A stretch of DNA of 21,743 nucleotides from CAMEGH01 sp964513905 (lineage in GTDB: Bacteria > Patescibacteriota > Saccharimonadia > Saccharimonadales > Saccharimonadaceae): contig CAZENS010000011.1 in the NCBI GenBank assembly GCA_964513905.1, positions 1 to 21,743 of the forward strand. The letters run 5' to 3'. Positions 7,809 through 15,240 of this stretch are shown here, piece by piece. A model generated the notes under the pieces. It did no database searches. It was not told where the DNA came from and was given only the letters and a program-made list of their open reading frames with translations. How positions within the stretch are numbered: position 1 is the first letter of the stretch; each line of letters opens with the position of its first letter. The translations under genes were made by a program, and so were the position numbers.

Positions 7809-9625
7809 TAAAAAAATCTCTCCTCTTACTCCTGAGTTTCATGTTATCTTTTTCTCTTGTGTGGGATAGTCCAGTTCTCGCTGTTACCGATCCACACTTC
7901 TTTTCTTCAAATAACATCCTTTATTACGACGACGAGTGTTTACCAGAAAGCGGCGTTGGTGCAGTTCAGCTAGCTGGCAATGACAACACCGAAAAGATAT
8001 TAAACTTCTTTATGCGCAAAGGATTGAGTCTTGCGCAGGCCGCGGGAATTGTTGGAAACATCATGCAAGAATCAGGATTAAAGCCGGATATCGAGCAGGG
8101 TGGAAGAATCGTTGGTGAAGACTACATTCCAAAAAATGGTGTTGGTTTTGGCCTGGTGCAGTGGACATTCACCGAACGCCAACGGCCACTTGTTGAATTC
8201 ACTCAAGAGATGGGAGTTTCGGTTATTGACCTTGGCGGCCAGCTTGGCTTTATTTGGGAGGAACTTAACGGTGGCTATTTACCAACGCTAAACAACCTGC
8301 GAGCAACCGAAGACCCGGTTGAATCTGCAGTGGTTTTTCATGACGGCTATGAACGATCGGCCGATACACCAGGTCAAGTTCGCTCAGTACGTGGCGGTAA
8401 CGCGCAAGAAGTATACGATAAATACAAAGACGCTCCGGCCTTAGCAGGTGCAAGTGCAGAGGATGACCTACAAAACCCCGGCGGAGATCCTGATAATTCC
8501 ACTGAGTCCGGCAAGTCGCTCGGCAAAGTATATATCCTTGGCGATTCCATTACCGAGGGCGCAGCCGCTACCTACAAAGAAAAAATGGAGGAGGCTGGTG
8601 CCGATGAAGTGAAGGTAAGTTATTCTGGCGGCGGTAATTTAGACGCTCCTGGCACAACTGGCACCAGGCAGAGTGGGCTCGACTCAATTCAGGCAGACAG
8701 TGAGTATATAAAAGAAGCCGACACTATTGTTATTGCACATGGCACCAATAATATGTCTCATACTCGCTCTGCAGACACCGTTATAGAAGATGCTATTTCC
8801 GAAATCGAGAATACCGGCACCGATGGTGTTATTTACTGGGTTGATGTTGCTATTACCGATAAGGGACCAGCAAATTACATGCCCATAGCTAATTCCGTTA
8901 ACAAATCAATTCACCAAAATAAGGATGCAGGCTATTCAGTTGTATCTTGGTCTCAGGTTGTCGATCCTAGTTACGATCCTGTTAGCTCAACAAATACCGT
9001 AAAGCACAACGATGAACTTGTTTCGAGTGACGGTATCCACCTAACAGCAGCGGGTACAAACAAGCTTGTAGAGACAGTTATCGATGCCGTCAAGAATGGC
9101 GTTGGCGGCGACGATCGCGTAAAAACCGACTGTAGTAGCGGAGGATTTGCGGGCGGCAATTTTAACGAGACTCTCAAGCACTACGCGTGGAGTGAGTGGA
9201 AAGGCATGACAATCGAGGCCACACCTGAATACACCGATGCAGTAAAAGAAGCTAGATCAGGCCAGTTATATGTCGGTGGAATTAGCCATCCTGGCATCGA
9301 CTGCGGAGGTTTTGTTACCTTACTTGTTCGCGACAGCGGTTTTGATGAGGGGTATAATTATGACGGGAAAGGTGGAAATACGAGCATGCAAGGAAAGTGG
9401 GCCAGCGAGAACTGGGAAACACTAGGCGAAAGCGCCTCAATCGACCCGGCCAGCTTACAACCTGGAGATGTAGCAATTAATAACGGCCATACATTCATAT
9501 ATGTGGGTGATGTGCCTGGATTTGAATCAAAGATTGCATCAGCATCGCTTGACGAACGCGCGCCAATGGCAGATACACAGCAGCAGGCAACCCAGCCCGG
9601 ATTTACGTGGTATAGAAAGAAATAA
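7805..9625 (+). CDS. Exported three-domain wall hydrolase: phage-type lysozyme, SGNH, NlpC/P60
   Basis: 606 residues, GTG start overlapping the previous stop by 4 nt (GTGA) with a strong purine-rich SD (GGAGGGGGG) just upstream. A signal peptide lies at residues 1-26 (ends PVLAVTD). Domain 1 (about 58-208) resembles the phage tail lysozyme family (Phage_lysozyme2): GIVGNIMQESGLKP with catalytic candidate Glu89, and GFGLVQWTFTERQR. Domain 2 (about 239-430) is SGNH: GDS (Ser248), GGGN (275-278), HGTN (312-315), D409-x-x-H412. Domain 3 (about 450-606) is NlpC/P60-like: DCGGF (Cys500) and GHTFIYVG (His562). All key residues are present. It is a paralogue of the protein at 1642 over the SGNH and NlpC domains, but the lysozyme domain is on the other side of SGNH and is better matched to a known family. 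The expected role is extracellular peptidoglycan cleavage, acting with the M23 protein encoded just before it. Confidence 0.87.
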   Translation: MIKKSLLLLLSFMLSFSLVWDSPVLAVTDPHFFSSNNILYYDDECLPESGVGAVQLAGNDNTEKILNFFMRKGLSLAQAAGIVGNIMQESGLKPDIEQGGRIVGEDYIPKNGVGFGLVQWTFTERQRPLVEFTQEMGVSVIDLGGQLGFIWEELNGGYLPTLNNLRATEDPVESAVVFHDGYERSADTPGQVRSVRGGNAQEVYDKYKDAPALAGASAEDDLQNPGGDPDNSTESGKSLGKVYILGDSITEGAAATYKEKMEEAGADEVKVSYSGGGNLDAPGTTGTRQSGLDSIQADSEYIKEADTIVIAHGTNNMSHTRSADTVIEDAISEIENTGTDGVIYWVDVAITDKGPANYMPIANSVNKSIHQNKDAGYSVVSWSQVVDPSYDPVSSTNTVKHNDELVSSDGIHLTAAGTNKLVETVIDAVKNGVGGDDRVKTDCSSGGFAGGNFNETLKHYAWSEWKGMTIEATPEYTDAVKEARSGQLYVGGISHPGIDCGGFVTLLVRDSGFDEGYNYDGKGGNTSMQGKWASENWETLGESASIDPASLQPGDVAINNGHTFIYVGDVPGFESKIASASLDERAPMADTQQQATQPGFTWYRKK

Positions 9626-9626
9626 T

Positions 9627-10283
9627 ATGCAATACGAACCGATCTACTATTTACAAAAATATAAAAAGAATATCATTCTGTGGATAGTTTTTTTTACGGT
9701 ATTACTAGCAGTAATTTTATACGCAAGCTGGCAACAGGGCATAGAAGAAAGAAGGGGAAAGATCGCAGTGTACGCCAGAACGGTTCCGAGTGACGCCTCA
9801 ATTACAATCAACCAAGTCGTGTACCATCAGCCAAAATTTTACCTAAAGCCTGGCAAGTATACTGCAACAATCGCCAAAGAAGGGTTTGAAAGCTACGACC
9901 ATACGCTAGTCGTAAATACTGCCGACCCTGTTAAAATTTACGCCGGTCTTGCTCCGCAAAGTGAAGAAGCAAAAAAATGGCAGCATCGCCACAGAAACGA
10001 CTACGCACAATTGGAGCGTGAAAGTTTTATCCACTCTCAAGAGTACGGCGAGTCGTTTCAAAAAAGATGGCCGATCGTTTCCAGTCTCCCCATCAAAGAT
10101 CCTTACTTTACAATCAGCTATAAGCTTGCTGACGATGGAAGCATTACTCTTACCGTAAAAGGCACCTCGCCACGCTACCGAGAGTTCGCAATTGAAGAAC
10201 TACGCAAGAAAGGTTTTGAACCAACCGATTACCGATTTGAATTTATCGGCTTTCACAACCCACTACAAAAGGAGGCAAAATGA
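9627..10283 (+). CDS. Single-pass membrane PEGA-domain protein, type A, copy 2
   Basis: 218 residues from the ATG at 9627, one base after the hydrolase stop; an in-frame open stretch upstream overlaps the hydrolase in another frame and is not used. One transmembrane helix lies at about 14-34. A PEGA domain (about 46-108) shows VPSDASITINQ, LKPGKYTATIAKEGFESYD. The C-terminal domain (about 140-215) has SLPIKDPYFTISY, TSPRYREFAIEELRKKG and a closing HNPL motif, aligning with the type A protein at 3588. It has no good Shine-Dalgarno and probably depends on ribosomes finishing the hydrolase. It is the second gene of cassette copy 2. Confidence 0.8.
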   Translation: MQYEPIYYLQKYKKNIILWIVFFTVLLAVILYASWQQGIEERRGKIAVYARTVPSDASITINQVVYHQPKFYLKPGKYTATIAKEGFESYDHTLVVNTADPVKIYAGLAPQSEEAKKWQHRHRNDYAQLERESFIHSQEYGESFQKRWPIVSSLPIKDPYFTISYKLADDGSITLTVKGTSPRYREFAIEELRKKGFEPTDYRFEFIGFHNPLQKEAK

Positions 10284-10897
10284 TATTTTCAAAAAAAGCC
10301 ATCTGGACAGGCATATTGCTAATTGCAATAATTGCAGTCGGTGCCGTCTGGTGGAACATAGTAATGTCGTACAGCACTGTAACGTTTAAATTTGACACCG
10401 CAACTGGCAAGGCAAGTATCTCTAGTACCGAAACCGGAAGACAAACTATCGCAGATGGTCAGTCTGTAAAAATTAAAAAAGGCACCTATACGCTCAGTAC
10501 CTTTGGAAACAATATTTCTACAAAAAATAAGTCAATAACTATCAATGAATCTTCGCAAACAGTCGTGGTTTCGTTTACCTATACTAAAGAATACCTAGCT
10601 ATGCTTTATAAAAAAGAAGAGGAGGCTATTACTACAGCGTTGCTAAAAAAATACCCGTCCATACGAAAGCACTATAAGATTACTGGCGGTGCATTGTATC
10701 AAAAAGGTGAATACTTTGGTGCAAAATTAATACATCGTAATCAGTCGTCGGACAATCGAGATTCGTTACGAGTACTAATGAAGAAGCAGTCAGATGCCTG
10801 GATCATTTTGTCAAATCCTCCAGTCCCAGTTCTATCAGCACCAAACTTCCCAGAAGTTTCGGTAGATACACTTCGTGCAATTAATCTAACGAAATAA
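10280..10897 (+). CDS. Single-pass membrane protein, PEGA-like, type B, copy 2
   Basis: 205 residues. The ATG overlaps the previous TGA (ATGA) and is preceded by a strong SD, AAAGGAGG, about 4 nt upstream. One transmembrane helix (about 7-29) is followed by a beta-rich region with IKKGTYTLSTFGN, then a C-terminal domain (about 105-200) with LKKYPSIRKHYKITGG, NRDSLRVLMKK and NFPEVSVD that aligns with the protein at 4213. The PEGA-like part is more diverged than in the type A proteins. The last 17 bp overlap the end of recF on the opposite strand. It has no enzyme motif and is probably an envelope partner of the cassette. Confidence 0.78.
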   Translation: MIFSKKAIWTGILLIAIIAVGAVWWNIVMSYSTVTFKFDTATGKASISSTETGRQTIADGQSVKIKKGTYTLSTFGNNISTKNKSITINESSQTVVVSFTYTKEYLAMLYKKEEEAITTALLKKYPSIRKHYKITGGALYQKGEYFGAKLIHRNQSSDNRDSLRVLMKKQSDAWIILSNPPVPVLSAPNFPEVSVDTLRAINLTK

Positions 10898-11921
10898 CCG
10901 AGCGCGTATCAATTCCTGTATACGCCTGCGTGCTTGTAATAAACATCTGATTATCACGGCATTTTTCCGCTAGGCGCTGCTGACGACTTTCATCCAGTTC
11001 GGCAAAAACATCGTCTAGCAAGACAATCGGACTCCTGCCTGTTGCCTCCGTTGCGACATCTACCTCTATAAATTTCAAGGCTAGTACAATCGACCGAACC
11101 TCACCACGAGACGCCACCTGAACTGCCGGCTGACCATTAAAGGTAAACATAATATCGTGCCGGTGCGGTCCAACAGATGTAAACCCAAGTATAGAATCTT
11201 TTTGGAACCCAGCGTACAGCTCGTTCACAATCTTCTGCCGAACATCATCAATAAATGTATGAGAGTAGTGGATATTAACATCGTCGTCAACTCCGGCAAT
11301 ACTCCGGTACGTTTCACCAAGCGACTGATTGATTTGCTCCGTCATAATACTCCGGCGTTCCATAATTTGCGACCCATACTCTGCCAGGGCCATGTCCCAT
11401 ACAAAAACATCATCGCGTGTAACATTTGGGGTTTTTAGCGCCGCGTTTCTTTGGCGTAAGGCTCTTTCGTATTTACGTAACACAGATGGGTATGTGTGAT
11501 CAATCTGCGTAATGAACGTATCAAAAAATAGCCTACGACGAGAAGGGGAGCCGTGAATAACTCGAAGATCATCTGGTTCAAACAATATGACAGGTATTTT
11601 CTTAGCCGCCGGCATTCTCCCGAACTGACGATCATCAATGTGATATTTTTTTTGAGCTGTTGCTTTATTCGCGTCATAAGAAACAGATCGTGGCCCCTGT
11701 GTTGTGTCAATGTCAATTCGCCACCACGGTGCGGAACGCCTTAGAATCTCTTTGTCTGTTCCGCGAAACGAAGTTCCCCTAAGTGCAACATGCAATGCTT
11801 CGAGCAATGTCGTTTTACCACTACCGTTGCTACCCGTAATAACCGTCACTCGTGCAGTAACTGGATGTTGTACATCTGTGTGAGTACGTAAATTCTGTAC
11901 ACGTAGCTTCGTAATGTCCAT
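10881..11921 (-). CDS. recF: DNA replication and repair protein RecF
   Basis: 346 residues, a usual RecF length. RecF is an SMC-like ATPase that binds gapped DNA and helps load RecA. Seen here: Walker A GSNGSGKTT (30-38), the RecF-specific FEPDDLRVIHGSPSRRRLFFD stretch (split FEPDDLRVIHG / SPSRRRLFFD), an ABC-type signature region around SRGEVRSIVLALK, and Walker B with D-loop, IVLLDDVFAELDESR. The ATG lies 3 nt after the dnaN stop, so it is an operon with dnaN, with only a weak SD. Its 3' end overlaps the convergent PEGA-B gene by 17 bp. Confidence 0.95.
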   Translation of the reverse strand: MDITKLRVQNLRTHTDVQHPVTARVTVITGSNGSGKTTLLEALHVALRGTSFRGTDKEILRRSAPWWRIDIDTTQGPRSVSYDANKATAQKKYHIDDRQFGRMPAAKKIPVILFEPDDLRVIHGSPSRRRLFFDTFITQIDHTYPSVLRKYERALRQRNAALKTPNVTRDDVFVWDMALAEYGSQIMERRSIMTEQINQSLGETYRSIAGVDDDVNIHYSHTFIDDVRQKIVNELYAGFQKDSILGFTSVGPHRHDIMFTFNGQPAVQVASRGEVRSIVLALKFIEVDVATEATGRSPIVLLDDVFAELDESRQQRLAEKCRDNQMFITSTQAYTGIDTRSVISLD

Positions 11922-11924
11922 ACT

Positions 11925-13025
11925 TTAGCTTTTTAGTGGCATAATAATATGCTTATAGTCCGCATCTTTTTTTGAAGAAGTAAGAACTGTCGGTGCAAGC
12001 TTTCCGCTGAACCCGAATGAAACGTCCTTGCTGTCGATAGCGCCAAGCGCCTCGCTTAGATATCGAGAATTGAGCGTCACTGTCCCTTCAGTATCAACTT
12101 TCGCAGACGCCTCTGATGTGTTTTCGCCCAATTCACTTGCAACCGAGTGCATAGACAGCGATCCAGCTTCAGCGCTTGCCGTTAATGTAACACTACCGCC
12201 AGAATCCCGAGCAAATAACCCTGCGACTTTTGTAATTCTCACAAAATCATCTCTTGATATACCAACATTCGTCTCTGTTGTGGCAGGAATAAGCTGCCGA
12301 TAGGGTGGAAAGTTTCCATCTATCAACTGACTGGTAATTTCTGCACCATCAACATAAAAACATACCTGAGAATCATCGACTAAAACCTCTACCGACTCAG
12401 TTGAATCTGTGATTACGCGCATAACCTCTTGTAGGCTTGAAGCCGGAATAATCGCTTCTATTTCGCTAGCTGTTTTAAGCAGGCGGCGCTCTGCGAGCCG
12501 GTAACCGTCGGTACTTGCCAAATATAACCATCCCTCATGGGAATGCCAAAATACACCCGTAAGAACTGGCCTTGTTGCGTCAGAACTCGTAGCAATAATT
12601 GTTTGGCTAACAGATTGCTTGAAATCATCCGCTGCGATTGTATAGCGAACAGAAGAGTCTTCGTTCACAACAGGAAGCTCAGGAAAATCATCAGCTGATA
12701 ATCCATTAATTACCGAGCTATATTTTCCCGAAGTAATATGAAGTTGGTTTCCTTTTACTGCAATTTCGATCTGCCCCTTAGGAAGACTTGAGATGAATTC
12801 TGTCGCCAACCGAGCGGGTATAGTAATAGCACCAGGCTTTATTATTTTTGCACCAACGTACTGTACAGAAGCGATCTCCATGTTCATTGCAGCCACCAAT
12901 AAACGGGTGCCGTCTGTACGCAGAAGAATATTATTCAATATAGGCAACTGTGTACGATTTGCTGCAATCCTACTCGCTGCGTTTAATGCCCTTGATAGAT
13001 TTTCTTGTAAAATTGATAGTTCCAT
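11925..13025 (-). CDS. dnaN: DNA polymerase III beta sliding clamp
   Basis: 366 residues, the normal length for the three-domain clamp that tethers the replicative polymerase. It starts MELSILQENLSRALNAASRI, with ANRTQLPILNNILL (beta-clamp N-terminal domain), a middle domain with DDFKQSVSQTIIATSSDATRPVLTGV and a typical C-terminal HIIMPLKS. The ATG has a good SD (AAGGAAGG about 9 nt upstream), unlike the leaderless-type genes nearby. It lies downstream of dnaA across a 282-bp gap rich in DnaA-box variants, followed directly by recF. Confidence 0.97.
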   Translation of the reverse strand: MELSILQENLSRALNAASRIAANRTQLPILNNILLRTDGTRLLVAAMNMEIASVQYVGAKIIKPGAITIPARLATEFISSLPKGQIEIAVKGNQLHITSGKYSSVINGLSADDFPELPVVNEDSSVRYTIAADDFKQSVSQTIIATSSDATRPVLTGVFWHSHEGWLYLASTDGYRLAERRLLKTASEIEAIIPASSLQEVMRVITDSTESVEVLVDDSQVCFYVDGAEITSQLIDGNFPPYRQLIPATTETNVGISRDDFVRITKVAGLFARDSGGSVTLTASAEAGSLSMHSVASELGENTSEASAKVDTEGTVTLNSRYLSEALGAIDSKDVSFGFSGKLAPTVLTSSKKDADYKHIIMPLKS

Positions 13026-13307
13026 GTCGTATATCCTTCCTTTAGATTTTTTTATTCAGTTTCAGTAATAGTAGGTGCTGTGGAAAGTGGGGAAAACAGC
13101 GCGATCGCCTCTGTCTTTACGGCCAATAACGCTGCGAAGAACCTAGTGGATGATATGTGTGTTTTGTGTGAGTAATAGTCTAGTTTTACCCAGGTGTTTT
13201 TATTTGCTGTATAAGAAATGTATTCGCCTGTGGAAATGCACTCACAGCTTTTCCGTACAGCTGTGCGCAGGTTTGGCACAAGATTTCCACAGGAGCAAAA
13301 TGTATTT
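13026..13307. other. dnaA-dnaN intergenic region with near-consensus DnaA boxes
   Basis: 282 bp without a convincing gene. DnaA-box-like sites: CTTTCCACA (minus, 13079-13087), ATTTCCACA (minus, 13229-13237), TTTTCCGTA (plus, 13249-13257) and ATTTCCACA (plus, 13283-13291), each 1-2 mismatches from the TTTTCCACA boxes on the other side of dnaA. An inverted repeat CACAGCT/AGCTGTG (13243-13249 and 13259-13265) frames one of them; no T-run follows, so it is not an evident terminator. This may be the second half of a bipartite origin or a regulatory cluster for dnaN. Confidence 0.6.
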
Positions 13308-14690
13308 TTATGCATACAGCCGGTCCCGTATTTCGTTTACTTGCTCTCGGATAGTCGTATCAAGCTTAAGTGAACGCTCAATTTTATCAACTGAGTGCAT
13401 CGCTGTCGTGTGGTCTTTTCGGCCAAGACTAGAGGCAATAGTGGGGAAGCTCAGGTGTAGTTCGCAACGGAGCAAGTACATCGCAATCTGCCTAGGGAGA
13501 GCGATATGCTTGTTTCGCTTAGGGCTACATATATCAACAGATGATATTCCAAAATACCGCGCGGTTTTATCAACGATTTGCTTTGGGGTAATGTGTTGTG
13601 GCCGGGTTGTTCGGACATTATTAATTAGCCCTTCTGCAATTTGTATATCGGGCTCAACACCTCTCATTTCGGCGTAAGCGAGTAGTTGGTTTAGAGCTCC
13701 CTCAAGTTCTCGTACGTTTGTTTTAATGTTTTGCGCAAGGAACTCTACGGTATCATGAGATAATTTTACGCCACTCATTAACGCCTTTGTTTCAACAATT
13801 GCACAGCGGGTTTCAAAATCTGGCATTTGAATATCAATTGCCATGCCCCATTCAAATCGGCTGCGTAGTCGCTCCGTTAGGGTAGGGATGCTCTTTGGGG
13901 GCTTATCGCTGCTGATAATAATTTGCTTATTATTTTGGTGAAGCTCATTAAACGTATGAAAAAATTCTTCTTGAGTTTTTTCTTTGCCGGCAATAAACTG
14001 CATGTCGTCGATAATTAATACGTCAACGTTGCGATATTTTTCACCAAAGCCGGTTTTTTTAAACCGAATATGCTCAAGAAAATCGCTCGTAAAGGTCTCG
14101 GTGCTAATATATAGAACCTTCGCCTCTGGATTATTTTTTAAGATTTCATGGCCAACAGCTTGCATTAAGTGGGTTTTACCTAAGCCAACACCACCGTAGA
14201 GGTAGAGCGGATTGTACTTTGTTCCTGGGTTTGAGGCAGCAGCCTGGCAGGCAGTATAAGCAAGGTCGTTACTCGAGCCAACGATAAAATTATTAAAAGT
14301 ATAGCGGGGGTTTAAGCTCGCAGTTTTAGAGGCGCGGGGCGTAGATTTTTGAACACTTGCAGATCGTTGGGGTGCCACAAGTTGCTCGGCTCGAGATGAA
14401 ATTGAGCTATTTGATGAGGTTGTTTCTCGGCTGATCACGGCTTTTTTTGAGCGGTTATTCACGACATATTTAATTTGTTTAGGAGATACGCCATTTTTTT
14501 CAAGCGTAGTGCGAATTTGGTCATCGTACTTTACCTCAAATTGCCTAATCGCAAAGACGTTCGGAACTGCGATAGTGACAGTGTCGTTGTTGGCTTCAAG
14601 CAGTTCTGTTGGGCGAAACCATGTTGTAAAAGTAGCGTGGGGGACAGACAACTCAATCTCACCAAGTACGCTTTGCCATAATGCTTGCAC
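13308..14690 (-). CDS. dnaA: Chromosomal replication initiator DnaA
   Basis: 460 residues. DnaA binds DnaA boxes, oligomerises with ATP and opens oriC. Domain I (1-70) starts MQALWQSVLGEIELSVPHATFTTWF. A Ser/Thr-rich domain II linker spans about 85-125. Domain III is AAA+ (about 127-345), with Walker A GGVGLGKTH (166-174), Walker B LIIDD (225-229) and an RLRSRFEWG arginine-finger region. Domain IV carries the signature GRKDHTTAMHSVDKI (423-437) that reads the box. The GTG start has GGGAG 5 nt upstream, and an in-frame stop lies 12 nt before it, so no earlier start exists. Transcription probably starts in the AT-rich stretch near 14770 (TATAGT on the minus strand), giving a leader with room for autoregulation by the DnaA box at 14778. 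Confidence 0.98.
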   Translation of the reverse strand: MQALWQSVLGEIELSVPHATFTTWFRPTELLEANNDTVTIAVPNVFAIRQFEVKYDDQIRTTLEKNGVSPKQIKYVVNNRSKKAVISRETTSSNSSISSRAEQLVAPQRSASVQKSTPRASKTASLNPRYTFNNFIVGSSNDLAYTACQAAASNPGTKYNPLYLYGGVGLGKTHLMQAVGHEILKNNPEAKVLYISTETFTSDFLEHIRFKKTGFGEKYRNVDVLIIDDMQFIAGKEKTQEEFFHTFNELHQNNKQIIISSDKPPKSIPTLTERLRSRFEWGMAIDIQMPDFETRCAIVETKALMSGVKLSHDTVEFLAQNIKTNVRELEGALNQLLAYAEMRGVEPDIQIAEGLINNVRTTRPQHITPKQIVDKTARYFGISSVDICSPKRNKHIALPRQIAMYLLRCELHLSFPTIASSLGRKDHTTAMHSVDKIERSLKLDTTIREQVNEIRDRLYA

Positions 14691-14777
14691 AGAAACTCCC
14701 TACAGTAGAGATGCAACCAGAAAACCCTCGTTGCCTCCTCCTTTAATATCTATTAATTACTATATAAAATATCAAAG

Positions 14778-14786
14778 TTTTCCACA
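14778..14786 (+). promoter_or_regulatory. DnaA box TTTTCCACA
   Basis: Exact copy, plus strand, directly beside the AT-rich tract 14742-14773. Confidence 0.75.
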
Positions 14787-14829
14787 AGTAGGCGAGTGGT
14801 GTAAAAAATATGACGGTACAGCAGGCCAC

Positions 14830-14838
14830 TTTTCCACA
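14830..14838 (+). promoter_or_regulatory. DnaA box TTTTCCACA
   Basis: Second exact copy, plus strand, 52 bp (about five helical turns) after the first. Confidence 0.75.
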
Positions 14839-14861
14839 GTAGGGAACCTCATCTGTTAAAT

Positions 14862-14870
14862 TGTGGAAAA
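14862..14870 (-). promoter_or_regulatory. DnaA box TTTTCCACA, inverted
   Basis: TGTGGAAAA on the plus strand, so the box faces the opposite way to the two others and points toward the rpmH side. Confidence 0.75.
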
Positions 14871-14936
14871 GTAGGGTGCAGCTGGGGATAACTATAGTAG
14901 CTTTGTCAGCTTAATAATATTTTTCAAGTACCAAAC

Positions 14937-14965
14937 TTGCAGTAACAGGGTGGGTGGGGTATAAT
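14937..14965 (+). promoter_or_regulatory. rpmH promoter, probably leaderless
   Basis: TTGCAG (14937-14942), a 17-bp spacer, TATAAT (14960-14965): the best sigma70-type promoter in the window. The -10 ends 9 nt before the rpmH ATG (14975), so transcription should start within 0-3 nt of the start codon. No Shine-Dalgarno could fit. Confidence 0.8.
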
Positions 14966-14974
14966 AGAACAGAT

Positions 14975-15112
14975 ATGCCAAAGCGAACACACCAACCACA
15001 CAAACGACATCGTGCACGAACGCACGGTTTTCGTGCACGTGTAGCATCAAAAGGTGGGCGAGCAGTAATCAAACGACGCCGCATTAAGGGCCGAGCGCGA
15101 CTAACTGTCTAA
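14975..15112 (+). CDS. rpmH: 50S ribosomal protein L34
   Basis: 45 residues, MPKRTHQPHKRHRARTHGFR at the N-terminus and GGRAVIKRRRIKGRARLTV at the C-terminus: the standard L34 pattern (KRT-QP---R-R-HGFR-R---GR-V---RR-KGR--L). Small, very basic large-subunit rRNA-binding protein. It is the first gene to the right of the origin, transcribed away from dnaA, followed by a terminator. Confidence 0.97.
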   Translation: MPKRTHQPHKRHRARTHGFRARVASKGGRAVIKRRRIKGRARLTV

Positions 15113-15128
15113 TATATGCTACAAAACT

Positions 15129-15161
15129 AAATAGCCCTAAAGTCAAATAGGGCTATTTTTA
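15129..15161 (+). terminator. Rho-independent terminator after rpmH
   Basis: Stem AAATAGCCCTA (15129-15139) pairs with TAGGGCTATTT (15148-15158) around an 8-nt loop, running into a T-tract (TTTTT at 15156-15160). It separates rpmH from rnpA, which are more often one transcript in other bacteria. Confidence 0.88.
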
Positions 15162-15222
15162 TATACAAAAATATAAAAGTAGAAAAAGTCAAATAAGCAG
15201 GTGAGAGGTGCTTGCGTAAATA

Positions 15223-15231
15223 TGCTACAAT
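15223..15231 (+). promoter_or_regulatory. rnpA promoter, extended -10
   Basis: TGCTACAAT: TG at 15223-15224 and TACAAT at 15226-15231, ending 9 nt before the rnpA ATG. No -35 at the right distance and no Shine-Dalgarno before the ATG. Confidence 0.6.
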
Positions 15232-15240
15232 GAAAATATA

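Larger units (their letters stand above)
7805..10897 (+). repeat. Cassette copy 2 of a paralogous three-gene block
   Basis: Second copy of the hydrolase, PEGA-A, PEGA-B block. It is fused into an operon behind the M23 gene by 4-nt and 1-nt junctions. The lysozyme-type domain sits N-terminal to SGNH here, against C-terminal to it in copy 1. Confidence 0.8.
14691..14974. other. Probable replication origin (oriC), dnaA-rpmH gap
   Basis: Three exact TTTTCCACA boxes occur in 284 bp (two plus, one minus). An AT-rich tract lies at 14742-14773 (only 3 C, no G, on the plus strand). A second candidate opening site follows the minus-strand box: G-rich 14871-14889, then TAACTATAGTAG (14889-14900), then an AT-rich run near 14911-14925. 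That order (box, GC-rich, TAG-like triplets, AT-rich) resembles the DnaA-trio arrangement, but the match is loose. Gene orientation switches here, as expected for leading-strand genes on both sides. Confidence 0.8.

Noticed and set aside
9501..9626. Open frame extending the PEGA-A copy 2 gene upstream
   Set aside because: It overlaps the hydrolase NlpC domain in another frame; the ATG at 9627 gives the membrane helix position seen in its paralogue.
1642..10897. The hydrolase region as an integrated prophage lysis module
   Set aside because: A phage-type lysozyme domain is present, but there are no holin, structural, integrase or attachment-site signals, and the proteins carry signal peptides or membrane anchors and PEGA partners.
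13052..13315. 87-codon minus-strand frame between dnaA and dnaN
   Set aside because: It covers the DnaA-box region, has no Shine-Dalgarno and no recognisable protein pattern; it is probably chance.
14531..14716. 61-codon minus-strand frame starting TTG after the AAAGGAGGAGG run
   Set aside because: It overlaps dnaA in another frame, the start is too far from the purine run, and the peptide has no recognisable pattern.
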